Assembly: GCA_030765065.1 (NCBI GenBank)
Contig: CM060979.1
Coordinates: 13,111,001 to 13,175,000 of the forward strand
Direction of reading: 5' to 3'
From: Deroplatys truncata
Lineage: Eukaryota > Arthropoda > Insecta > Mantodea > Mantidae
Length of the DNA stretch: 64,000 nt
Shown: positions 22,172 to 33,107 of the stretch, one piece after another
Numbering within the stretch: position 1 is the stretch's first letter
How the letters are laid out: the number at the start of each line of letters is the position of its first letter
The notes under the pieces: model-generated
Databases searched by the model: none
The model's input: only the letters and a program-made list of their open reading frames with translations
Told to the model about the DNA's origin: nothing
Program-made: the position numbers and the translations under genes

Positions 22172-22290
22172 TGAAATGCTTTTTTATTCAGGAGCTCAAA
22201 ACATGTATTTGTTGAAATCTTGACATAGAATTTTTGGGTGGAATAAAATACTTCCTCTTGCCTGCTATAGGTATATGGCAGAGAAAGTAC
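22172..22290 (+). repeat. Family A repeat, 3'-end fragment
   Basis: GAAATGCTTTTTTATTCAGG, CAAAACATGTATTTG, TTTTTGGGTGGAATAAAATA and GGCAGAGAAAGTA match the last 120 bp of the family. Confidence 0.8.
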
Positions 22291-22597
22291 TAATAAAAGC
22301 AATAATGTGAAGAGGCAGACACCATCAAATTCTGGAATAAAAAACATTTTACTTTAAAGCACGAGTGTGCTCTCTTGCATTTTCGCACTTAGGGAACAAT
22401 CTTAGAATTGTATATTTTTAGCAGATGCCCCAAATAACTTACTCTAAATTCCTATAGATTTCCAAAAATTACTTGTATGAATATTCACTTGATATTTGTT
22501 AATATTCTTTGATTCTCTCATAAAAGATAAATTCTGTTCTGTAACATTATGTTAAACTTCATTTTAACTTAACATGCCATATCCTTGAGTGGAGTTG

Positions 22598-22875
22598 TCG
22601 TCCTTCATGGACTAGTGGTACCATGCTAGCCTCTAGTTCCCAAGGTCACGGGTTCAAACCCAGCAGAGCGCAATGAATTTTTTCGGGCGTAAAAACCATT
22701 AGCATGGCTTCCTTCAGAAGGGAAGTAAAGCCGGTGGTCCCAGCACGTTAAAGAACCTCAAGCCTGATAAAGAGGCCTCTGAGCAAAATTACCAGTCTTT
22801 CACGCCCAACATAGAATGGGACGCTAAGGACCATAGTAGTTAAAGAGTGTCCATAAATAAAACTCAATTTAATTT
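22598..22875 (+). mobile_element. tRNA-derived SINE, family S-I, full copy
   Basis: 278 bp flanked by a perfect 14-bp duplication CTTGAGTGGAGTTG (22584-22597 and 22876-22889). The head has an A box (CATGGACTAGTGGTA) and B box (GGTTCAAACCC). The body contains GGCTTCCTTCAGAAGGGAAG, AAGAACCTCAAGCCTGATAA and TCTGAGCAAAATTACCAGTC. The 3' end is CCATAAATAAAACTCAATTT. The 14-bp duplication indicates LINE-mediated retrotransposition. Confidence 0.95.
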
Positions 22876-23107
22876 CTTGAGTGGAGTTGCTTTATTTTGA
22901 GTTTTATAATGCTGTTTCTAACCAACAAAGAACCATGCAGCATAATGATTTTGAAAATCTGTAAGAGGAGGAAGTTTTAAGCAATACAGGCTGCCCAAAG
23001 TGGTCTTGAGCAGGGTTGCAGAGGAAATACAAGGTTAGAAAACTACCTACACAAACATGTTGGATCACCCAAAAAAGACAACTAAAATGCAGTGTTACAC
23101 TATTTTA

Positions 23108-24528
23108 CAGTAGGAACGATGGTTCTGTGCCAGTGAAGGCTCGTTGCGCACTGGTTATCTGTACAGTGAGCAAGCCCCCAATTCTCTGGCATGCACAGTA
23201 AGTGCCATCGCTTCAGTCTTGCGGCAGCAGTAGTTCGAGTAATATCTCTCTTGTCAGCCGTCTGTTGATGCTACCTTGAACGTTGTGTTTATAAATTAGT
23301 CACTATATAATTAGTACGGACGTCATTTCAGTTTCTGCATTGGGGGGCTAAGATTGCTTGGAGCAGTTTCACAAATGTTCATGTGGATTGTAACGATATA
23401 TATAATGTTTTATTTCTTAAATATGAAATATTGCTATTAATAGTACAATTGTAATGTTTCATTTGGTAGAGCAATAATGTTGCTCGTAACCTAGGGGAGG
23501 GGGACAATTGACCCCCTGTCCCTCTAAATGACACCCCTGTGTTTCTGTAATTAAACTTGGATTGCATATAGTTATTGTGTATTTGGTGTGTTTATTAGAG
23601 GTCCTTGCCTTCTGCGACGTTTTATGTAAAAATAACATAGGTTAATACAACACAAAATGATGGGGATAAATACAAAGAAATTGCTAATGGAAAAACTAAC
23701 CCCTACCTTGCCTCTCAGATTTGTCATGGTGATGCATAACGCACCGTACCATAGTGTGCAGTTGGAAAAGGCCCCATCACCTCATACCAAAATACGATGC
23801 AGAACTTGCCCATTCTATGAAAGGATGCTAAGTTTGGAGCTTTACAACCTAAGTAAGGGTTAAAACCTATTCCGAAAATTTACGTTGATAGTTTGTAGGC
23901 CATGCGCACAATGTTCTCTGATTATCGCCCTAGTCTTCTGGTCTTAATCGAGTAGAACTCATCTGGGCTGATATAAAGCAATGGGTAGCTTGGTAGAACA
24001 CCCTTTTAAATTAAATTATGTTATGTTATTTATGAAGCTTAGCTAACAACATGTTGAGTACATTAGCATAGAAAAGTGGGAAAATGCCTCTCAACGCATT
24101 AAGTAGCAAGACAAATACATTGAAGAACAACAAGGCCTGTTTGAAAATGTCTTAGAAGGTTCTGTAATCCAGGTTAGGAAATATAGTGACAGCGAACGAG
24201 AAGAAGACTGATGACGGTGAAAGGGAAAGTCTTGCAGAAGAAAACGACGGTGGTGATATGTCTGGTGTAGAGTGTTTATCACACTAATAAAGCCCCTGCT
24301 TGTTTAGGACAATGCATTTACGTGACAAGGTTTGTGTATAATGTGTAAATATAAATCTGAACATAGTGACAATAAACCAGTCATGCAGTGATGTGGTGTT
24401 GCATGTTTATGTCGTATCAGCAAAGTCCCACATCTTCCAGCAGACAGAGAGCTGCCTGGCATTAGACATAGACTCTCTTCAGTGCACGAGGAAACAAGGT
24501 CACCAGCACAGAACCATCGTTCCTACTG
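23108..24528 (+). mobile_element. Tc1/mariner-group element (1421 bp)
   Basis: The terminal inverted repeat CAGTAGGAACGATGGTTCTG (about 25-30 bp) is present at both ends and flanked by TA (23106-23107 and 24529-24530). It carries the 3' half of a transposase gene on the plus strand. The stretch 23200-23650 shows no transposase and may be replaced or scrambled sequence. Confidence 0.88.
23657..24285 (+). pseudogene. DDE transposase, C-terminal half, degenerate
   Basis: Starts around LLMEKLTPTLPLRFVMVMHN, which matches the block holding the second catalytic Asp (VxDNAPYHS; here MHNAPYHSVQLEKAPS, so the Asp codon has become His). A frame-shifted LIELIWADIKQWVA follows near 23946-23985, equivalent to NPIELIWAxVK with the third catalytic residue. 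The acidic tail ends ...DMSGVECLSH and a stop near 24285. Several frameshifts; inactive. Confidence 0.85.
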
Positions 24529-24937
24529 TACAAACTTTGTTTGTTAGTAAAGCTGCATTGAGTTAGATGATAATTTTTACACGTGCTGTAGTTTATTGCT
24601 CTTCGGAAGTAGGAAGTGAGCATAGGTTGTTAGGCAGTAACAACACAGTAAAATCAAGGAGTCCTGTGTTTTCTAGATTTAACCCAAAGTTTGCAGTGTG
24701 TGTGAACTGATGTTACTCTATACTCTGTCTCAGACAAGAACAATCCTGTTGTAAACAAAAAGGCAGAGCGGATTCAACCTACCACGTTTGAGACATACAC
24801 GTGTGCACATAAGTTTTGCCATTCTAGCTATAGCAGCGCTAACTTCTTGACAATAAATAAAGTAAGACTTTAACAGTAATGTATTAAATATCTTAAAAAA
24901 TTACTATTATGTGTAACTTAGTGTAATAGCCACTTTA

Positions 24938-25310
24938 TTGATAATTGATGGAGTCAAAATTAACCCTGGACCTAATGGAAATCAGGCTGTCATGGAGGGA
25001 ATTTAAATGTAATGAGGATTAACGAAACAACTAAGTTTATTTGAGACTGTAGGTACGGGCATATTTGTCAAGGGAGTAAATTTCATGCTAGAGAACCAGG
25101 AAATAGAGAAGGCAACGAATATTTTCAATACATTAATGCAAAGAGCAGGAGATGAGATGAGAAAGGGGAGGGGAGAGATAGAAAATGGAGACATGGGTGC
25201 GATAAGGAATGTAAATTAGCGAAAAGAGCAGTGAAGCAGATATTAGTTAAATGGAGAGAGGTAGGAAGCGATGAGGTAAAGCATGAGTACTTAAAATATT
25301 GTTATCATTG
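24938..25310 (+). pseudogene. LINE ORF2 fragment (endonuclease region)
   Basis: DGVKINPGPNGNQ near 24946 resembles the GDVExNPGP start of many LINE ORF2 proteins. After an apparent deletion, CDKECKLAKRAVKQILVKWR at about 25200-25260 resembles the endonuclease-to-RT linker (W-x-(D/N)-xEC...KR). Frames differ between the two parts. The fragment is followed by an ATT/AGT-rich simple-sequence stretch (25310-25375). Confidence 0.55.
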
Positions 25311-26007
25311 TTAATATTATAATTATTACCATAATTATTATTATTAATGGAGTAGTGGTAGTAGTAGTTGTAGTACTAGATACAAGGAAAACCTGGGTGT
25401 AGAGTATGGCTAAGATAACAGCCTGGGCTGATGATAGCCATATTCTTTGTATGGTGGCTTAGTATAAATAAATAAATGTAGATCTCTAGTAAATAAGTGT
25501 ACTTATCAAATGGATTATGGTGGTATACCCAATAATGGCCAGGCCCAAAAGTGGTAGCCACCAATGTATTGATCTTAGCACTAAATAAAACATCTTATCA
25601 TTATCATGTAGTAGCGTTAAGGTTATACTTCAGGGTTTGTTTCTTAAGCATCCGAAAAAATGCACGATCATATGCTTCTTGCCACTTCTTATGATTTGCC
25701 TCAGCTGCATTTTGTTTCAGCAGATTGACAGATTTTGAATTGCATATATGTAAGTGTTGGGGCTGGTGAGGTATGCAAGAGACGTAGGAAATACAATCTT
25801 AACTATCGAAACACTCTGCACATTGAACAGTAACATTTGAATCAGCATTCACCTTGAGACCTACTTTGTTCTGAAAGGGCCATATGGTACAAGAATACAA
25901 CTTATGTATTATACAAGTGTTTCATTAGTAATACAAAGTTAGGCTGCATATTATTTAACAATAATAAGTTAATAGTGTATAACCGTGCCTGTCTCTCTAT
26001 GCTTATG
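25311..26007. other. Simple repeats and unrecognised sequence
   Basis: ATT-, AGT- and GTA-rich microsatellite at 25310-25378. On the minus strand about 25615-25740 there is an open, coding-like stretch (LLKQNAAEANHKKWQEAYDR) that I cannot assign; it may be a piece of another transposon. Confidence 0.35.
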
Positions 26008-26009
26008 TA

Positions 26010-26799
26010 CTGGGAGAGCCAAAAAAACTATGAACCGCCTGTGCAGGTTTTTCCTGTCTGCATCCTCAGCGCTCGTCATCTGCCGCTATAATGAAAGGTG
26101 CAGGTGAAACCATGCAACTTTTTTAAAACTACTTTTAAAGACTTTACTTACCAACTTTATGAAAGGAAATACTGAAACTGGCCACCGCCGTTGTCCATAC
26201 ATTTTTGGCACCTCTTTAGGAAACTATCCCATCATTCGCCAATTTTTTTTCAGGTCAACAGCCAAGCCCATACATATGTGAATACAATTTTACCCCTTTT
26301 TTTAAAAGAATTACCAGCCAAGGAGTGTGATTTTGTCTTTTTTCAACAAGACTCTGCAACAGCTTATATGGCCAATATTTCAATGAGAAAAATTGAAAGT
26401 GTGTTTGAGAACAGAATTATTAGTACAGATTTGTGGCCAACTCGGTCCCTGGACCTAACCCCCCACGATTTCTCTCTGGGGTAACTTAAAACAAAGTATA
26501 CAAGACAAATCCACACACCCTGGAAGAATTAAAACAAAATATCTGCCAGGAAATTGCCAACATTTCTCAACGTGAACTACGGCGAGTGATGGATAGTTTC
26601 CTAAAGAGGTGCCAAAAATGTATGGACGACGGTGATCAGCTTCAGCATTTCTTTTCATAAAGTTTGTAAGTAAAGTCTTTAAAAGTAGTTTTAAAAATGT
26701 TGTATGGTTTCATCCATGCCTTTCCGTGATAGCGAGCACCGAGGACGTGGACAAGAAAAACACTGCGCAACCAGGTTCGTAGTTTTTTGGCTCACCCTG
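26010..26799 (+). mobile_element. Fold-back Tc1/mariner derivative (790 bp)
   Basis: TIRs (right complement CAGGGTGAGCCAAAAAACTA, left CTGGGAGAGCCAAAAAAACT) are flanked by TA (26008-26009 and 26800-26801). The inverted arms are about 215-225 bp and include the end of the transposase gene: the terminal codons occur on the plus strand near 26580-26658 and inverted near 26158-26235. The architecture is the same as at 15480-16293, with a different TIR sequence. Confidence 0.88.
26240..26658 (+). pseudogene. Tc1/mariner-group transposase C-terminal half
   Basis: Contains VNTILPLFLKELP, DFVFFQQDSATAYMANISMR (second catalytic Asp in QQDxAxxH; the usual His is Tyr), then LWPTRSLDLTPHDFSLG with the third catalytic Asp region. 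After a frameshift comes LEELKQNICQEIANISQREL and a terminal LQHFFS before the stop. The N-terminal HTH and the first catalytic Asp are absent. Confidence 0.85.
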
Positions 26800-27677
26800 T
26801 ATATGTAAGTTGTTAACATTCCTTTCAGAATTCATGAGAAGTCATCTGTGCTGTATGTGCAAGATGCAGAGAAATGAATGTGGACTATTTTCTACCCAAA
26901 ACTAATTTGCGCTAAGCAGTGATTAGAAAATACTTTCAGTGCGTACTTCTTAGAGGCAGTTATTGTGTGAAAACAAACAAAACACCCATGAGCTTCCCTC
27001 CACCAATCACCAGCATAATATGTTTACAAGAGGATCATTCTTGGTTGAGACAGATTATAACTGCATATGACTAGGGCTAGGAAGTCGAGGACAAATTCTT
27101 TTTTTATTTAGCATCCGAAGATGAGACCCAGCAGAAAATATATTTATTATGGGTCATTGTAAGCCGCAAAATGAAGATTTTAATTGTCCTTTTTATGCTG
27201 CTTTTTTTTGGCTTAGAGGTCTTTTTTAGCAAAAAAAAAATTATTTTTTTTTTGCCTTTAACGGCCTTTTTTGTAATTTTACCTCTTTCAACTGAATTTT
27301 TTTCTGCCCAGTGGAGTCTAGTCTAGTCTCAGTGCCAATTTCTTTTAACAAATACACACTAGAGAGAGTTGTATGCAGAACTGTTAAGACTGCCAACAAC
27401 GGGTATTTTTCTGTAACAATATATTGAGAGGACCGTTTTTATTGTATTCATGTCATTAGCCCCAGCAGAGGGCCGGCTTCCTGAGAGAAACTAGTGCAAC
27501 CTCGCTAAATATCCCATTATTTTTGACCAGCATTGTGACAATGACCTCAAGGAGGGGGTGGGGTGGGTTGGTTGTATTCACATCTTATGTTTGATTGCAG
27601 TTTCAGAGTTTGTGGAAGAAATCCAGACTGTAAACATCCCTAAATCTAAGCATAATAAAACTTCTTTATTGCAATAG

Positions 27678-27738
27678 CTTGTATCCGAGTTTGGAGAGGA
27701 GGTATTTTCCACTGATGGAAATATTCTTTTCTGCAAAT
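27678..27738 (+). pseudogene. hAT transposase, N-terminal BED zinc-finger segment
   Basis: LVSEFGEEVFSTDGNILFCK ends exactly where an LTR begins (27739). Skipping the LTR and one 4-bp target repeat, the frame continues at 28679. The joined codons give the FCxYC half of a BED-type C2H2 finger, completed by QQH...EKH downstream. A TAG at 27675 interrupts the frame just upstream. BED fingers bind target DNA in hAT transposases and in domesticated relatives such as CGGBP1. Confidence 0.85.
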
Positions 27739-28674
27739 TGAAGGATATTTTGTTTGCTTTAAGAATTTTGTAACACGCTTTGGGCGTCGGTTTGAAGTTG
27801 TTGATTACGTAATCGTTACTGTTGTTACGCAATATGCTGCTACGTATGAGAAGCTAATTAATGATATAATTTTGTTGTTACACTCCAAGTTTTACACTAT
27901 AATATTTAACTTTGTTATTAAAAACTGCTTCTATATATATTATTTATGTTTGAATTTGCCTCGGCTGTGTCAGTAATGTTTGTAGAGTCATGCATCTCTT
28001 AGGCAGGGTGCAGTATGTCAATAATTTTAGACATACACAAATTTTAAGTTTTTAAATTTACTTCTTTTTATTTTATCCTTTGCACATTTTAATAAAGCAC
28101 TACACTTTTTAAGAACTGTGAGAATCTTTAATACTTTCATTTAGCGCTTATACATATTTTATGATTCATACGAATACGTAATATTTCTTTACAGAACACA
28201 TCTTCCATCTGTTCACTACCAAGGTTTGCCAGCAACTGAACATTATTTCAACCGTTAAACCTGTAAGCTTCGGTATTTCAAGTCTCTGATTGGCTAATTC
28301 TAGTCCAATAGAATATCTGCATTTTACTTAAAACTTTTTCCTTGCTATTGATTGGCTAATTTTAAACTGTCAAAGAAATTACATTATCATTGCTCTAATC
28401 ATGACTAGTAACTTTCAAACTCATTATTGCCACAAGGTTACTTCATTGTTAGCAACTTTAAACTTATTATTCTCACAGCTCTTGCATTATTAAAGTATGT
28501 AATATATTCACATAACATTATTAAACATGTTTATAATAAAAATAAGCATATGCAATGACTGTTACATACATTTTAAATAATTATTACATACATATTGTTT
28601 CAAGGCGGGCTGTTATTGAATTTACTTATTATAAAATACAATTGAAATTATTTAGGTATTAAAATATTGCCTCA
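27739..28674 (-). mobile_element. Solo LTR, TGATGCAGT family, minus, inside hAT gene
   Basis: 936 bp. On the minus strand it starts TGAGGCAATATTTTAA and ends AAAATATCCTTCA. It is flanked by AAAT (27735-27738 and 28675-28678), a 4-bp target duplication. It shares with other copies the order CCAAT (TAGCCAATC), an ACCCTGCC..AGAGA block and an AGCCGAGGCAAA block. It forms a ~0.8-0.9-kb imperfect inverted repeat with the LTR at 30261. Confidence 0.85.
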
Positions 28675-28678
28675 AAAT

Positions 28679-30290
28679 ATTGCAAGGTAAAAGTTAGTGC
28701 AGAAAAGCGGTTCTATGTCCAACAGCATACTGAGCATGAAAAACACGCGAGAACAGCCTCCCGGGCCGTGGACAAATGGAAATCGCAACTTCTATTAGGA
28801 CTGAGTGCTAGTGAATGTTCTAAGACGTCTCTGTTTTACAAAGACTTTTGCAATGCCTTAGTTAGCATGAATATTCCATTAGCAAAGATACCAATGAGTC
28901 CTTCAAAACATTTCAGAATAGAATACTAATTGGAACATTCCTGACGAGTCTACTCTTCGGAAGGAATACGTGCACCGCAGTCATGAAGACACGATTGAAA
29001 AAAATCCATGACTATGTTGCGAATAAGTCAATATTTGTGTCTATTGATGAAACAAGTGGATCGCTCCATTGCAATGTGATTGCTGGTACATTAGAGGAGG
29101 ACAAACCTGGGAAAATATTTCTCCTCGCAATGGAAATCCTCGGGAGAGTGAATCACCAAACTATTTGCCAGCTCTTTGACAAAAGCCTTTTTCTCTTGTG
29201 GCCACAGGGACTAAAACACGACAGTGTTCTGCTTTCTCTCACAGATGCAGCACCATACATGGTAAAGGTAGGAAAGGCAATTAAAGCATTTTATCCAAAG
29301 TTGGTTCAAGTAACCTGCCTCATGCATGCTTTGCATTGAGTGAGCGAAGAAGTACGAAAAAGTTTTCCAGATGTTGACAAACTTGTGTCCAGTGTTAAGA
29401 AAGTATTCTTAAAATCCCCATCTAAAGCGCAACATTTATGTGAGAATGGCATTCCCCTACCTCGGAACCAGTGCTGACACGGTGGGGTACTTGGTTAAGT
29501 GCTTGCATGTATTACTGCACTCATTTTGATGTGATTAAATCTGTAATTAATTGCTTGGATAGAGAAGATGTTGCTTCCATTACCATGTTGCAAGATCTAA
29601 TGGCTAAACCTCGGCTGAAGGGCAGCCTGGTGTACATTAACGCAATTTTGCTCATTTAGTGACAGCCATAAACTACTTAAAAAAACGTAATGAGGAGCTG
29701 TTGGTAATTATGCAGAAGTTGGACCACTTGAAAATAAATTAAATGCAGCATTACTGGTAGGGTAATGGTTCCGCAGCTTTGTTTCCTGTCTAACCAGTAA
29801 AATTTACTTTGCACTTTATGTCAGTGCTGTTCATATGGGAGAGCCACTAACATCTGAATGAAAAACACAGTGCTCTCAAAGTGAGTGATTTACATCAACA
29901 AATCGAAAAATGTGAAGGTGAAGCTGGAAAAGTATTAGCAGAAGATGAAACTAGTGCTTGAAAAAATCCGGGAATATGAAACCATGTGCAAGATAAGTGA
30001 AATATTGAAAGGAGAAAATTGTGATGTGAGTGTTTTTGAAGAGGAATTTTCACTTGCTTCAAATATGCACCAACGACTTTCGTTGATGTGGAGAGAAGTT
30101 TCTCAATGTTATGCAACGTGCTGTCAGAAAGCCGGCAATCCTTTATACCTAAGAACCTGGAGATGACTATTGTGATGCCAACTGTGGTAAGGTTTCCAAA
30201 ATCCCAATTTCTTTCTCCAGGATGTCCATTGCGGGTTTTGCTGAATTCAGAAGAAATATTTGAGGTAGTATTTTTAACACTTAAATAATT
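28679..30290 (+). pseudogene. hAT transposase, catalytic and dimerisation regions
   Basis: Frames in order: rest of the BED finger (to ~28760); STLRKEYVHRSHEDT (28945-28995); a frameshift in the A7 run near 28998; SIFVSIDETSGSLHCNVIAG with the first catalytic Asp; LLSLTDAAPYMV with the second; CLMHALH; VLTRWGTWLSACMYY (about 29468); and VERSFSMLCNVLSESRQSF near 30085, the C-terminal block holding the catalytic Glu and dimerisation motif. At least six stops or shifts separate these, so the copy is inactive. It resembles the hAT group related to CGGBP1-like proteins. Confidence 0.9.
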
Positions 30291-31210
30291 TCAGTCTAAT
30301 TATATAATATATAAATTCAATAACAGCCCGCCTTGAAGCAATATGTGTATATAATAATTTGTAAAATGTATGTAACAGTCATTGCATATGCTTATTATTA
30401 TTGTATCCATGTGTAATAATGTTATGTGAATATATTACGTAATTTAATAATGTAGGAGCTGTGAGAATAATAGTCAAAAGTTGCTAACAATGAGGTAACC
30501 TTGAGTCAATAATGAGTAAGAAAGTTTAACAGTACTACTTGTGATTCTTGGAAGCGATAATGTAATTTTAGTGACAGTTTATAAAATAGCCAATCAACAA
30601 CCAGAAAAAGCTTTAGTTAAATGAAGGTATTCTATTGGACTAGGATTAGCCAATCAGAAACTGAAATATAGCAAAATTTACAAATCTAGAAGTCAGTTGC
30701 CTGCAGACAGAGTTACTAACCAGATGCAAAAAGTGTCCTAAAGAAATATAATATGTATTTGTGTGAGACAAAAAATAAGTTTACGTGTTAAAAAAATGTA
30801 ATTAATTAAAGAATTTCACAGCTCTCTATATCAGTGAAGTGTAATTTAAATCATATCAAGTATTAATAAAAGGAGTGAAGTAAAATTATAATCTGTGTAA
30901 GCCTACATTCTTAGTCGTATCACAACCCTGCTAAAAGAAACGTGTCTCTAACAAAAATACCGACGCAGCTGAGGCAAACATAAATATTTAATACTTAAAG
31001 AAACAGTCAAATTACAAAGTTAATACTTTTTTTAAACTTGGGGCAAAGGACACCTGAAAGTACATTTGGGGCAAAGGCTACCGGAAACTGTTTACCATAC
31101 GTGCGGTTGCAACTACTACAAGTTCAGCTCCCCAACAACTGAACTACGATACAACTCCTTCAATACAACCTACTTCAAATTGGCTTCCATACGTGGTGCA
31201 AATAACAAAA
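30261..31210 (+). mobile_element. Solo LTR, TGATGCAGT family, plus, in 3' part of hAT
   Basis: Starts TGAGGTAGTATTTTTAACAC. It contains CCAAT boxes (AGCCAATCA, about 30649), AATAAA-like TTAATAAAAGG (about 30873), CACAACCCTGCTAAAAGAAA and GCAGCTGAGGCAAA. Near 31183 it has TTGGCTTCCATACGTGGTGC, which recurs in the 62.3-kb copy. The exact right end is unclear (31.2-31.3 kb), and no clean duplication of the left flank TATT was found. Confidence 0.7.
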
Positions 31211-31484
31211 CAATATAACAAACCACCTTTCTCACATTTCTTTCGTGGTTTTTTTTTTTCCACTCTGTATATAGTTTGTATTTTTGAAACATTATATTCA
31301 TTAAATATTTAACTGAAATTGAGATTACAAAATAACTTGGATAATCTTTTTACGTCTTTTTTTTCCTGTCTTTAGGTCATTTTTAGGTCTATTTAAAGGT
31401 CTTTTTAGGCAATTTATAGATCTTCAACTTTCGAGCCCTATATATGACAAGAATTTTAGCCATTAATACTTGCTGCTGCAATCT

Positions 31485-31710
31485 ATGTAATTGTTGTAAC
31501 ATCAGTTCATATACACATACAACAAACCTAAAGTAAACCTTGGGTTAAATCTAGAAAACACAGGACCCCTTGGTTTCACTACAGCCTAAGTTCACCTCCT
31601 ACTCATTTTAAAGCTAACAATAAGTTACGAACTATAACAAATTATCATCTGACTCCATAAGGGTGCTTTTCTGACAAACAAAATTGGTCAAAACATAATC
31701 AGCATAAAAC
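31485..31710 (-). repeat. Dispersed repeat R2, right-part copy, minus
   Basis: The complement matches 24531-24720: TTTTGTTTGTCAGAAAAGC, GTCAGATGATAATTTG, GTCCTGTGTTTTCTAGATTT and ACCCAAGGTTTAC. It begins about 40 bp beyond the hAT target duplication. Confidence 0.7.
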
Positions 31711-31794
31711 AGTTGGGCTTGCCTCCATGTCTCCTTAACTAGTTCATGGTTTGGCCTTTAGTTGGCGCTTTGTGGCTAAGCAGCTTATCATGAA

Positions 31795-31890
31795 AAGTCA
31801 CCAACATTTGGATGAAAACACCTAGAGATCAAAATGAGCTACATCATTAAACAAATCCAAAAAGGAAAAAACAAGTATGAGGTGAGTGGA
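31795..31890 (+). pseudogene. hAT transposase fragment
   Basis: AACATTTGGATGAAAACACC..TCAAAATGAGCTAC and the following bases resemble the hAT copy at about 29845-29910 (AACATCTGAATGAAAAACAC). It is short and diverged. Confidence 0.45.
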
Positions 31891-33107
31891 GGCTGTACAG
31901 CCACGAGCCACAATGAATCAAGTGTCCTCTGGTTTCAAGGTTTACCAGAGGTTAGGTTAAGTTAAACTGTGTGCATGTGTATAAGAGTTGGTTTCAAATA
32001 ATGAGAAATTGCACAGTAAAGGAGGCCAGATGATGATGCATACCATGAGTGTGTCAGAAGAAGCAAAAGCATTGCTATTTTAACAAATTACACTAATACA
32101 TTTGGGTTAGCAGTTCCCTTTTGGCATGCACAGTATTAATAAAATGGAGTACTTGACATATCAAAATGAACCTGCTATATAAAAAAAGTGTCCTAAAAAT
32201 AAAGGGTGGGTGGGTTACAGGTTGTTTAAGTATTCATAACTCCTGTTAAAGCCACTGTTGTGTGTATTTTCATTCCTTAAATCGCTTTTTTTGGTATCTT
32301 AAGTAGATACAGAATCAGGTAACAGTTCCCTAAATAACCTGTAATTTAAATGCAGAAAAAATATTATTTAGAGAATGAAAATGCACATATTCCACACTTT
32401 AACAGAAGAAGTGAAGTTAGGGAGCCTGTAAGCCACCCACCAGACACTTTATTATATTCAAAATAAATTGCTAAATGTCAACAAAGTATTCAATTTTGTT
32501 GCTACTGCGCATGTGTGGAAGAAAGTGCCAACCCACGAGTACTAGCAAAATCTGCAAAAATAGCGATATTTTTAGTTCTTTCAAAACTCATTACCTATCG
32601 TATCTTTCCCAACAAATAAAGTTTCATATTTTTCACTATAAGCTGAAAGGAGAAGTAAACAAAACTACGTTGACAAGACAACACTTCATTGGCTGGTGGA
32701 CAAACTACAACCTCCTCACTTAGCATGTCGTCTCTTCCTCTACCAAAAAAACAGTTCAGTTCAGATCGTAACATTTTGTGGTTATTCTCGTGCAGAGAAA
32801 TTTAAAAAACTCATTATTTTGACAGTTTAATTTATGAAACTAAATGTGTTTGTTCAGATTCACCTATAACTAAATGAACCGTTATAGCAGAGGGTTTAAG
32901 AGGCCATGCACAGGCACTGCAGTTCGTTTCCGCTTCCGGCTGAGAATCTTCTGCCACTGTAGAAAACAAACGCGAGAAATGGAAAGAAGACAATTGTGTT
33001 AAATGCTTTTAACAAATTCTGTGAAAAGTACCCACCTTTAATAGACAATGAATATGGTGGCCATTATTTAGCAATAATTGAACTTCTTTGTTAGTGACGC
33101 AGAATTG
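31891..33107. other. AT-rich sequence, nothing recognised
   Basis: Open frames here (for example 32475-32723) match no family I know. A locally GC-richer spot lies at 32905-32960. Confidence 0.35.

Larger units (their letters stand above)
22520..24720 (+). repeat. Dispersed repeat R2, longest copy, with two nested insertions
   Basis: R2 sequence is present at about 22520-22597, 22890-23107 and 24529-24720. It is interrupted by a SINE (22598-22875) and a Tc1-group element (23108-24528), each with its own target duplication. The left part matches 690-990. The right part (TTTGTTTGT.AG.AAAGC, GAGTTAGATGATAA, GTCCTGTGTTTTCTAGATTT) matches the complement of 31485-31710. R2's own class is unknown. 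Confidence 0.65.
27072..31440 (+). mobile_element. hAT-superfamily DNA transposon (4369 bp, with two LTR insertions)
   Basis: Left end TAGGGCTAGGAAGTCGAG and the complement of the right end, TAGGGCTCGAAAGTTGAAG, are the TIRs. The 8-bp flanks CATATGAC (27064-27071) and TATATGAC (31441-31448) differ at one base. Eight-base duplications and short TIRs are hallmarks of hAT. Inside are a BED-zinc-finger/DDE transposase in pieces (27678-30290) and two LTRs (27739-28674 minus, 30261-31.2 kb plus). Without the LTRs the element would be about 2.4 kb, normal for a hAT. Confidence 0.9.

Noticed and set aside
22598..22690. tRNA genes, from A and B boxes at 22.6, 41.3, 42.1, 37.9 and 1.5 kb.
   Set aside because: The acceptor stems do not pair and the heads are followed by SINE bodies with tails and target duplications, so these are SINE promoters and not tRNA genes.
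31183..31202. TTGGCTTCCATACGTGGTGC (also near 63095) as a retroviral-type primer-binding site.
   Set aside because: Alignment with the 7131 and 52311 copies shows homologous sequence continuing to a later CA end with target duplications, so the motif is inside the LTR.
27739..31210. The long inverted repeat around the hAT catalytic region as the transposon's own terminal repeats.
   Set aside because: hAT ends with 8-bp flanks lie farther out (27072/31440). The left arm has its own AAAT duplication and splits the transposase codons, so the arms are separate LTR insertions.
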